A stretch of DNA of 64,000 bases from Margaritifera margaritifera (taxonomy: Eukaryota > Mollusca > Bivalvia > Unionida > Margaritiferidae): NCBI GenBank assembly GCA_029931535.1, contig JAQPZY010001555.1, positions 496,001 through 560,000 on the forward strand. The letters are read 5' to 3'. A program made the position numbers and the translations under genes. Of the stretch, positions 1 through 8,008 are shown one piece after another; within the stretch, counting starts at the first letter, position 1, and each line of letters begins with the position of its first letter. The notes below the pieces were generated by a model. The model was not told where the DNA came from. It made no database searches and saw only the letters and a list, made by a program, of their open reading frames with translations.

Positions 1-85
1 CGAATATGCCATTTATCTGGGGGTCGGTTGTCTTCTCTGCTGGATTTGCCTTGCTCGCTATCTTCATTTCAACAAGAAGTTCCAC
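1..85 (+). CDS. mucolipin (TRPML)-like channel, exon encoding S4-S5 region (5' end outside window)
   Basis: The frame starting at base 2 gives 28 codons ending in ARYLHFNKKFH, directly followed by a GTGAGT donor at 86. The pattern of small hydrophobic residues, then W-x-x-x-x-R-Y-L-x-F, matches the S4 to S4-S5 linker of mucolipins (TRPML1-3), Ca2+/Fe2+-permeable endolysosomal cation channels. The assignment rests on continuity with the next two exons, which carry the most diagnostic mucolipin sequence. All three joins are phase 0. The exon begins outside the window, so the lumenal domain and S1-S3 are not seen. By itself this exon is short and only suggestive. Confidence 0.72.
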
Positions 86-108
86 GTGAGTGTAAAACAA
101 GGTCATTG

Positions 109-110
<2 letters not shown>

Positions 111-176
<66 letters not shown>

Positions 177-191
177 TGAGAGAGAGAGAGA
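111..191. repeat. (TA)n then (GA)n microsatellite
   Basis: About 60 bases of pure TA repeat are followed by a short AAATAGT spacer and a GA run. The ORFs that read isoleucine-tyrosine repeats here are artefacts of the microsatellite. Confidence 0.97.
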
Positions 192-204
192 ATTGAATTA
201 CAAA

Positions 205-425
205 TATACACCAAATAGAGCGGAAAGGACTATCCCTGGATTCTACAGGAGAATACTTGATAGCATTACAGAATTTTTCAATACAAATAAATAATATTAT
301 CATACAGGTTAGAGAATTTTAATTCGTACTCTACGGAGATTCGAACCTGGATCCGCCGGTTAAGGCACCCATAGCCTTACCTGTAAGCACCAATCCCTAT
401 ACACTCTCGACCATGCACACATCAC
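205..425 (-). mobile_element. tRNA-derived SINE-like repeat, copy 1
   Basis: This repeat shares about 210 bases with 570-785 in the same orientation. On the reverse strand it has a pol III B box, GGTTCGAATCTCC (rc of 335-352), and an upstream A-box-like TGGTCGAGAGTG. They are spaced as in a tRNA with a long variable arm (Ser/Leu type). The body then runs through an AT-rich tail. It lies in the intron, antisense to the channel gene. Confidence 0.6.
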
Positions 426-569
426 AAAATAATGATGCTACAAAGTCGGTGGTATAGGCATTCGTGCGTAGCCGACATACCCGCATGTCGACCCAGTAAT
501 TAATTCTCACCTAAGTGCACAGTCCATCTGGATTCAAACAACAGAAATCAAAGTATATAGAAGTTATTA

Positions 570-785
570 TAGAGAAATACCAATATACACTAAATATAGC
601 GGAAAGTGCTATCTCTGGATTCTAGAGGAGAATGCTTGATAACATTAACATCATTTTTAAATACGAATAAATAATATTATCATACAGGTTAGAGAATTTT
701 AATTCGTACTCTATGAAGATTCGAACCCGGATCCGCGGGTTACGGCACTCATCGCCTTGCCTGTAAACACCAACCGGTAGCTCTA
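570..785 (-). mobile_element. tRNA-derived SINE-like repeat, copy 2
   Basis: This is a diverged second copy of the 205-425 repeat. The reverse strand B box GGGTTCGAATCTTC is kept. The A-box half is more diverged or truncated near 780. Two same-orientation copies 370 bp apart suggest independent insertion or local duplication. Confidence 0.55.
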
Positions 786-1244
786 ACATATAGTGCTTCG
801 AATCCTGTTTTTGTCAAATAAATGACTGTTTTCATAGGAAAATGAAGAGGTTTTATTTTTGTTACCACATTTCTTGTGTGGATTGATACAGTGAACATTG
901 TTGGCGAGTATACTGTATAAACAATGCAGATCGGACGTATCAGGCAGACTTCAGAGTCTAACAACTTTTTAAAAAACGATCTTAAAGATTGTGAGTTTAC
1001 CTATAAGGTTTTTTTTATAGTTTATTTCTGCATTCAAACATGAATTATGTGACCTTGGCAAGCTTTGCAGTAGTTCGGTAACAGACGCTGCACCCAAAGT
1101 TAGATTGTCACTTAATTTCGGTTTCCAAGAGAGATGGAGCAGAAGAAGAAAAATGAAATAGGCCTTAATATGGAAATATAAGTTTGAATAGCGTACATAA
1201 GGGCAGATATATTTCCTAAATGAGACAAAGAAAGTAGTTCCAAA

Positions 1245-1320
1245 AGTGATATCGCCTCTGTGGCGATAAAAGTGGTATCGCCACTGTGGCGATAAAAGTG
1301 GTATCGCCACTGTGGCGATA
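1245..1320. repeat. three tandem 26-bp units, each a perfect hairpin
   Basis: The core TATCGCCACTGTGGCGATA (8-bp inverted repeat, 3-base loop) occurs at 1276-1294 and 1302-1320. A variant with TCT in place of the CAC-containing loop edge is at 1250-1268. The spacing is exactly 26 bases. Each unit could extrude a short hairpin. Function is unknown. Confidence 0.9.
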
Positions 1321-1803
1321 TAATTTTTCTCCCACTGTTACATTTCAGTATCTCATTAAGAAATATATAATAAGCATACTTATATATTTTCTCAAATACC
1401 TTCTAGAAATTGTGATATTTATTTACTATTAACGTCCTTTAATATATAGTTTAATTGACATTTAAAGAAAGAAAGTGAGGATCAAACTTCAAACTTTCAG
1501 ACTCTCTTTTGTTGTCATACTAGTTTTGTATTTTTGTATTTCAAATTTTTCTTAACGTGGATTGTTATATTTTTGTTAGATTAAAGACATTTAATAGCAC
1601 ATGTATTTCATTCATTTCTTCAATGGTGCCAACATTTGTATTTAAATATTGCACTCATAAAACACAAGTTGGTTAAGAGACCATACAATAGCTACCACTT
1701 ATATTTTGCATTGTTAGAGCATATTTATTTCTTCAATTTTCACACATATATGATTGTTTTGCAAATGTTTTGTTTTGCAAATAATTATTATCTTTCTTTG
1801 CAG

Positions 1804-1926
1804 TTGCTATTCAAGACGATGTATCGCGCCATCCTTGACGTCGTGGCATATTTATGTTGCGTCTGCCTTCTTTTCTGTGGATTTACGTTATGTGGATATG
1901 TTGTGCTCGGTCCTTACCACATCAAG
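1804..1926 (+). CDS. mucolipin (TRPML)-like channel, S5 exon
   Basis: This 41-codon phase-0 exon is bounded by a polypyrimidine-CAG acceptor (1790-1803) and a GTAACA donor (1927). It encodes a hydrophobic S5 helix ending in CGYVVLGPYHIK. The C-G-x-x-V-L-G-P-Y-H-x-K ending is the hallmark of mucolipins just before the pore loop, so the family call is strong. Mucolipins form tetrameric, phosphoinositide-regulated cation channels in endosomes and lysosomes. The sequence reads cleanly with no stops and looks under selection. Confidence 0.85.
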
Positions 1927-2685
1927 GTAACAATATAATTTTAATCTCTTTTAATATCATCAGTATAATGTTGATTTTTTGCAGTAAGTTTTGACTAATT
2001 ATTATCTCAGCGGCTTGGGTGGAGACTTGAAATTCGATTGAGGTTAACATAACAGAGGAACTCAAAGGAAAAGCAATGACCTTGGGAGGGCGACATGTAG
2101 GCGTTACTCCGGAGGTTCATAAGGACGAAACACGGGCGGCAGAGGTGCAAAACAAGTGTATTATCCTTACGGCAACATTTATAATGTTTCGCTTCTTCAT
2201 GAAAGAAGAACAGGAATACCAAAGAGCTTTCGATCTCAAAATAAAGGATGGAAAATGCAAATATTAGCATTATGTGTGTTCTATTTAATAGCAAGGAATA
2301 GTAGATGCAAAGAATATTTACATTAGTTGAGGAAGCAAGTAGTTGTGATAATGGTAATTTATATATCTTTCCTTTAACAGATTGTTGAGTTCCCAACACT
2401 TGACTTAGTCTAGAGTAACTACATTTCTCTTAACCTGACTTGTTAATCATTTATTGCACGATCCGTTCAATTTTCTGCTAAATCACTGGAATGTCGCATA
2501 TATTAGCGGATGGCTTAACTCCACTATTCATTGTTTGAAATAATTTCAAAATTGTTTTGTAAAAACGTTAAAATGATTGCACTTGTAGGAATAGTGATTT
2601 GTTTTGTCTCTCTCTATACATTTTAAAATTATTGTATCTTAAAGAATTTTAAACTCATAAACTAGATATTCCCCAACAAATTTAG
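1927..2685 (+). other. intron between S5 and pore exons
   Basis: The intron runs from GTAACA to an acceptor ending TTTAG at 2681-2685. No repeat or ORF worth reporting was seen inside. Confidence 0.65.
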
Positions 2686-2901
2686 TTCCAGACGATGTCC
2701 ATGGCAGCGAACACGCTGTTTTCAACGATTAGCGGGGACGAAATTACCGTGACGCTTGCTGCAATCGAGACTGACAAGTTAAGCAATGAAAGTGTATGGT
2801 GGTTTGGCCATATATACCTGTGGCTTTTTATAATCATCTTTACCGTCTTCATGCTTAATATCTTGATCGCCATCTTCAATAGCGCTTATGAAACCATCCA
2901 G
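2686..2901 (+). CDS. mucolipin (TRPML)-like channel, pore loop and S6 exon
   Basis: This is a 72-codon phase-0 exon, acceptor TTTAG and donor GTGAGT at 2902. It begins FQTMSMAANTLFSTISGDE, aligning with the mucolipin pore region. The selectivity filter reads S-G-D-E where vertebrate TRPMLs have N-G-D-D. S6 follows (hydrophobic, ending L-N-I-L-I-A-I-F-N-S-A-Y-E-T-I-Q), matching the mucolipin S6 pattern with its terminal Y-x-T-I. The acidic Asp/Glu pair is conserved in charge, so a cation-selective pore is expected. The exact filter is unusual for the family. Confidence 0.87.
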
Positions 2902-3295
2902 GTGAGTTATACACTTATAGAAACAATCTATGAATTCATACAACTTTTAATCCTGATCCTGAGAATTTACTCGAGACTCTGGGATAACGTGTCCCCTAAG
3001 ATATTAATGACACCTGCATTAAATGTCGGGCTTTAGCTATTCCCTTCCCAAATATTCCTGCAAATCATGCAAGCTTTCACTTTAAAAGAATTAAGATGTT
3101 CAGCCATTGAGTTTTAATTAATGTTAAATATGAGTCTTTAAATTTAAAAATGTTATACATTCCAGGCCATATTTAACATCTGGGTTATCACTGAAAACTT
3201 TTCATGCTACAAGACTGAATTCTTCACGCGAAGTATGAAACATTCTCTACCAAATGATCAATAACAAGTGATTCTATACGTATATTCAATCACTG

Positions 3296-3417
<122 letters not shown>

Positions 3418-3439
3418 TCTTCTATTTGCATTTATTGTG

Positions 3440-4137
3440 AGTTGTCAAACTATGTATTAACATTACACCGTATGTTTACATTGGGGAACACTCTGGGGTC
3501 ATACGGGAATTTAACATTGAGGCTGCATTGTAACATTGTTAGAAGTGATTGACCTCAGATGGGATTACATGGTTACATTGTTAGAAGTGGTTGATATAAA
3601 TAATTGAAAAATGTATAGGGTCATACTGGAATTGACATTGCGCCGTAGGTTTACATCAGGGGACACTATAGGGTCATACAGGAAATGAAATGTTAAAATT
3701 AACATGAGATTTCCCGTATGATCCCAGAATTTGCTTTTTACAAAACGGTCGACTTAACATGACGCTGTAGGTTTAGACGGAAAATGTAATGTGAAATAGT
3801 GATGTACTATCCATCACCTAGTGATCTACTATCCAATACACACTGTTTGTTTACTATCCAATACCCCACTTTTTGATTACTATCAAACACCCCGCACTTT
3901 CAGTCAACACGCTGTGTGTAGTGACCAAAACCCCACACCTACTATGGGTAGGATTGTTTATAGACACACTATACCCACAAACATAAGAGAGGGTTAAGCG
4001 TTTTAAGTTTTAGTTCGTTGTGAACATATACATAGACATAGACATAGACAAACATACAAACACACTGAGTGGCAATGAATAGTATCTCTTTTCTAGAGAA
4101 ATGGGTGGTCCTGAAAAGGGCGTTAGGTGGAATAAAC
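3440..4137 (+). repeat. left terminal inverted repeat of the Polinton
   Basis: Its reverse complement matches 19,487-20,275 with scattered differences and small gaps. It contains internal sub-repeats built on TAGAAGTGGTTGA and on GTAGGTTTACAT...GGGTCATACGGGAATT. The inner border coincides with a histone-like hairpin (4107-4122, - strand), after which left and right arms diverge. The left arm appears to start inside a sub-repeat unit, so its extreme end is probably lost. Confidence 0.88.
4107..4122 (-). terminator. degenerate histone-type 3' stem-loop in left TIR
   Basis: On the - strand the bases read CGCCCT, loop TTTC, AGGACC, then ACCC. One interior pair and the outer pair are broken. A purine-rich AGAAAAGAGATACT follows about 15 bases downstream, where histone mRNAs carry the U7-binding element. 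It lies 24 bases past the stop of the - strand ORF at 4146-4448. The intact equivalent is at 19,491 in the other TIR. Confidence 0.5.
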
Positions 4138-4145
4138 AAAGAGGA

Positions 4146-4448
4146 TTAACATAAGTGGCACCGCTTCACAGTTTTTCTCCGCAAACGTCTCCTCACAGCC
4201 GGTCCGTAGACTAAAACACGCTTCAGGCACCCTTGCCTCTCCACATAGAGTCGTCTCTTCCATATAGGTGCATCGGTGATCCTGGTAATGGCCCACGATG
4301 CATTGACATATACCAGCAATCCCGGATTAAACAGCAGGCTTGAAATTATGTCAATGCATCCAGTTTCAACCACATCTTGTAAGGTTGTCTTGAGACCAGA
4401 TGACACAATGGTTCGTTCGTTCTTTGGATTTAGTTCGTGTGCGGCCAT
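4146..4448 (-). pseudogene. histone H4-like small basic ORF at left end of Polinton
   Basis: This is a 100-codon open frame with a basic C-terminal half. Within it, spacing resembles histone H4: A-I-x-R, then K-R eight residues on, then L-Y-x-E-x-x-G-x-L-K-x-x-L, then R-R-K-T-V. The last block sits three residues closer than in H4. The N-terminal half does not look like H4, and the frame ends CHLC rather than the usual H4 tail. It is followed at 24 bases by a histone-like hairpin, which is the normal distance in replication-dependent histone genes. I read this as a highly diverged captured H4-type gene or basic core protein. Chance resemblance remains possible. Confidence 0.35.
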
Positions 4449-5126
4449 TCGGCCATGTACGAACAGTTACTTAATTAGTCGTCAATGGGTTACCGAGCTG
4501 CAACCAATTGAACGCATTACTGTGTGTAAAGCACACTATTTAATTCACACCACTCCATCGCTGCATGGTTTCCCCACTATGTGGGGTTCATTGAAGGCGC
4601 GATATAGGAGGGTGTGTGAAATTACTTCGACCTGTACATAGGATTAGAACTGCAATGTTTACAGGTTTAAATGCAATGCACGCAAAGCGTGCTACCAATC
4701 TTTATATCTGGAGCGAGGCGGACAGCTTGGGCTTGGCAAGGGAGACGCGAAGCGGAACGGAAGCACTGAAACGCCATGAATGTACATGATCAAATCCTGC
4801 CCAGGTAGCTAAATCGGGCTGTCCCTAATACCAATTGTGTGTTATCAACATATTGTAATTAAGATCGTGTAAACCAGTTTAAAACAATTTTCCTACTCAT
4901 AACAATTTATAAATTTCGTGTACATAGTGTACTTTGAATTTTCCAAAAACAACTTCAAACCGGGTTATTGTAATCCATTATTAATGTTTTGTGATCTTAC
5001 TTAGATATTATCGAGTGATTCTTGAAACGGTGGTCGAAAGAAATATATTATCATTTTCTAAAAAGTTATTTCGAAAACGGTTTTCAAGCCAAAATGAAAA
5101 CCTAAGGCATACTAGGCAATTCTTTT
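4449..5126. other. Polinton internal spacer, probable divergent promoter region
   Basis: No ORF was recognised here. Integrase genes are often found near this end of Polintons, but I see no integrase motif in any frame. Confidence 0.4.
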
Positions 5127-5142
5127 AGCCCTTAAAAGGGCT
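5127..5142 (-). terminator. perfect 6-bp stem with 4-base loop at the end of the 5132-6139 gene
   Basis: On the - strand: AGCCCT, loop TTTA, AGGGCT, followed by AAAAGAATTG. Stem length, loop length, U-rich loop and YYYU/ARRR stem fit the histone 3' stem-loop consensus. Against this, the TAA stop of the gene lies in the loop, whereas histone stops lie 20-60 bases upstream. It may be a coincidental palindrome. Confidence 0.4.
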
Positions 5143-6139
5143 GAGGTGTAACCTCAGTTGGCGGTACCAGGTACGGCTTCAGGTGGGCAGGCGGCTCGAA
5201 CTTGGTTCTGATGCGGCCCTTGGAGCTACCTGGGTCGAAAAGGTTGGTAACCACTAGGTCCTTCATCGGCGGCCATACTGTGACAGGCTGGGACGTCAGT
5301 TTCAATGTTGAAATCAGATGGTTACATATCAGCGTAGCTAGTTGGACTGGGCACCCACTGTAGGTCTCCTCAAGGGCTTTGATATTTAACGCTGCCTTCG
5401 TGAAGCTGTATTTCAGTCCCTTGCTGAGCCCTCCGTCACATCTGTTCTTTTTGTAGCACACAGAGACCGTCCGGTAGTCTTCTATGTGCTGCTTTGCTGC
5501 CTCCATGTCTTCTATTAGCTCCCCGAGCCCCCAGTCCATCATTTGGTGGTCCATGTATATCGGCAGTTGTTGTTTTGGTCAGGCGATGGCGTCGGTAGCA
5601 GCGGCTTTTCCAGTTGTTGTTGTGTTTGTTTTGCCATCGCTCTCGGTTCCATCTGTTTTGTCTGCGCTGCTATCTCTCGTGGTGGCTGGGTTTTCTTCTT
5701 ATCTGCCTCCTGTTTTCTGGTTGCCTCTTGTGTCCTTTTGTTCTTTCTTTCTTCTTTTTCCTCCTCCCCCCTTCCTTGCCTTGCCCCCTGCTGTGCTGTA
5801 ATCGTAGCTGGTGGCAAAGAAGTCCGTTTCCCAGCTTCAGTCAATTTTGTATTAGAAGCTGGGACTGGTGTTGTTTGTGGAGATGGAGATACTATTGACC
5901 AGGGCTCTGTGGGGGAGGGGGGGGGGGGCACTCGGCGTAGCCAGGGTTTGCGGCGTAGACTTAGTCTGAGTCTGAGTCTGCGGATATCGCTCCCTCTGTG
6001 CCAGTGTTCTTCCTCCCTGTCCCTGTCTTCTTTGGGGGCTCCATCTAATGTCGTTGTATCTATCCTCCAAAATCACCAGAAGCGTAATTCTTCTAGATTG
6101 AGCCCTAAGGCTCCACCTTGATGCTATACTAAGCCACAA
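5132..6139 (-). pseudogene. Polinton gene of unknown function, frameshifted
   Basis: Three overlapping - strand frames make one interrupted gene. The N-terminal part (6139-5852) is Arg-rich and runs into poly-Pro. A 12-plus G homopolymer (plus strand, about 5911-5929) coincides with the first frame change. The middle (5931-5539) is Pro/Thr, then Glu/Lys-rich with coiled-coil character. The C-terminal part (5554-5132) is compact and contains the tightest-looking domain, starting M-D-W-G-L-G-E-L and ending in a Pro-rich tail. A second frame change falls near 5540-5554. I do not recognise the family. Its position beside the left TIR and reverse orientation suit an accessory or virion gene. Confidence 0.5.
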
Positions 6140-6179
6140 ACCTTTGATAGCATCAGGGCCTGGGCTGGTATGATCACTT

Positions 6180-6987
6180 CCGTCTCTAGCATTCTTCTTT
6201 ATTGTACGTGTTGCTCGCTGCTCTGTTTCCTGACGACTATGACAAAATGGGCCAACGCACCTCTATATATTGCCTAGAACAGGATCGAAACAAATTGGAA
6301 TGTTCCACCAATCAGAACGTGTGTAACATAATTCCGTCAGGGCGTGTTGCCTATCATGTACGATCGCTGCTACGATGTACCATTGCTGAAGAGTTCAAGT
6401 ACATTACCTATGGCTTAAATGAAGACAATGTATTGATAGTATGACGACCACTACTTCTGCTGTAGCAAATATTCTTCCAGAAGAGAATGACTTCAATTTG
6501 ACTTTGTGCGATTTCTTATCTTCTTCGCAATAATTCTTGCCAGCGGTAGTACCACCTTCACCTCCTTGTCTATCATTACCAGTCTATGGTGATTTCAGAA
6601 AGAAACAGAAGAAAGAGTTGGAGTTTTTTGCTACGTCAGAAAGAAGACGAAGAAGTATTTGTTCAACAACAACAAGAAGAGGAAAAAATAAAGCAGGAAG
6701 AAAAGAAGATTAAAACTTTGAACAGTGAGAAGACGGAAGAAAGAGAAAACAGAACGGTCAATGTGTTACAAGACATTTTGGTGGAGTTAAAACATCTGAG
6801 AGAAACGTATCAAACTTCTGTAGCCAAGCCGAAGAGAAAGAGATCTTCACGATCCATGACTTCTAAACCTTCTTTGACTACATCAGTGATCGAAACTGAG
6901 ACACCAGAAGCGACAGCAGTCACCACTACCAATACCACAACAACAGCAGGAGTAGGACTTTGCCGTGTAAAAGAATTAAGCCGGTAA
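6180..6987 (+). pseudogene. Polinton gene of unknown function with coiled coil, broken
   Basis: Open frames at 6202-6444, about 6440-6530 and 6586-6987 follow one another with frame changes, suggesting one decayed gene. The last part (133 codons) has a Gln/Glu/Lys-rich helical stretch and then V-L-Q-D-I-L-V-E-L-K-H-L-R-E-T. It continues into a Lys/Arg-Ser patch and a Thr-rich tail, typical of a DNA- or core-associated protein. It is divergently arranged with the gene at 5132-6139. Seventy-seven bases after its stop lies a well-formed histone-like stem-loop. The family was not recognised. Confidence 0.4.
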
Positions 6988-7063
6988 CAACTGATGATGT
7001 AAAATCCCCCATTTTTTTTTTTTTTATTTTTTTTTTTTTTTTGTTATTTAAAATAGCTCCAAC

Positions 7064-7079
7064 GGCCCTTTTCAGGGTC
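7064..7079 (+). terminator. histone-type mRNA 3' stem-loop
   Basis: GGCCCT, loop TTTC, AGGGTC forms six pairs (one G-U), preceded by CAAC and followed by ACCC. A purine-rich GAAAAGAGATACT starts at 7093, 14 bases later, at the usual position of the histone downstream element. This matches the metazoan histone stem-loop consensus almost perfectly. The following 120 bases resemble the inner part of the TIR, so stem-loop and TIR sequence travel together. A poly-T run (7009-7042) has expanded the spacer after the 6987 stop. Confidence 0.7.
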
Positions 7080-7240
7080 ACCCGTATTTCTTTGAAAAGA
7101 GATACTATTCAATGATTGCCAAATCAAACAAACTTAAATCCCTCTATTATAATGTGTGTGTATGTTTGTGTTTGTGTGTGTGTGTGTGTGTGTGTTATCT
7201 TATCCATGCTAAGAAACAGAACAAGACAAAGAGAGACATT
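7080..7240 (+). repeat. internal partial copy of TIR inner segment
   Basis: The order ACTATTCA...ATTGCCA, then TTTGTGTATG-type and TG-repeat sequence, follows the right TIR just after its hairpin (19,507-19,640). It includes a TG microsatellite at 7157-7195. It probably originates from an older end of the element or from gene-end duplication. Confidence 0.5.
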
Positions 7241-7299
7241 TACGTCGTTTTGTTTAATTTTTAAAAATAAATAAATTCCATTTTATTTTATTTTTCTTA

Positions 7300-7960
7300 T
7301 ATTCTCTTGAATAGAATCACAATGAAATTTTATAACACATCACACAAGTCCATTTTCTTCGTTCGTTTACTGTCTTTCTCTTTGAATTTCTTTACTGGTA
7401 TGGGTTCTTCCACCTCAGTTTCTACTGTTTGTCTCGCCTTTTTAATATATTTTGCTGGTATGGGCTCTTCTTGTTTTTTCAGTTTCTGCTGAATGCTCCT
7501 CTTCCTTGTTCTCTTTTCTCTTTGGACACTCTGAAGACCAATGCCCTTTTTTCACATTGACAACCGGTATCATTAGTTATATCTCTCTTTTTCCTGTCTT
7601 AGGGGTTCCTTTTCTTTGACGATGTGGGGATTCTGGAGCCCAACGTTCTTTCTCTTGAAAGACATATCAAGTATCTTGACTTTTATCTCGAGTGGAGTAG
7701 TCAGAAGTCTTGTTAGAAGTGTACTTTCGAATGACTCTCTGTAAATCTCTGACGAGAAGCGCGATCTGTTTTGACTCTTTCATTTTCACAGATTGAAAAC
7801 TTAATGAATGTTTTCTCTTATGCAGAGGGTTCTCTCTATGTATAGTGAGTGGGAGTGTAACTTACTCAAATCAAATTTTGAATCAACATGAAAAGATCAA
7901 TCCTTGCCTTGTGAGACATAAGAAGCCAAGCGGCAACGACTTTCTGTGTCACTCATCACT
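7300..7960 (-). pseudogene. Polinton lysine-rich ORF remnant
   Basis: Reverse-strand frames contain two diverged copies of an E-E-P-I-P-A/V-K type unit (about 7385-7432 and 7445-7492) within a Lys/Arg/Glu-rich sequence, broken by several stops. It lies head to head with the DNA polymerase gene. No catalytic motif was seen. It may be a basic accessory protein, but the coding call is tentative. Confidence 0.3.
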
Positions 7961-8008
7961 CTTCAAGAAGTGTCAGCATAATTTCATGCTAGTGATTATG
8001 AAGAAGAC

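Larger units (their letters stand above)
86..1803 (+). other. intron of the mucolipin-like gene
   Basis: The intron runs from GTGAGT at 86 to a pyrimidine-rich acceptor ending in CAG at 1801-1803. It holds a TA/GA microsatellite, two copies of a tRNA-like SINE in reverse orientation and a three-unit array of palindromes. The stretches 786-1,240 and 1,321-1,800 show nothing recognisable. Confidence 0.65.

Noticed and set aside
2076..2399. Opposite-strand ORFs in the S5-pore intron
   Set aside because: They lie inside a well-supported intron and lack recognisable domains.
4449..8000. Search for a Polinton integrase (HHCC, DDE, chromodomain) in all frames
   Set aside because: No convincing motif was seen. 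It is either lost or too decayed to read by eye.
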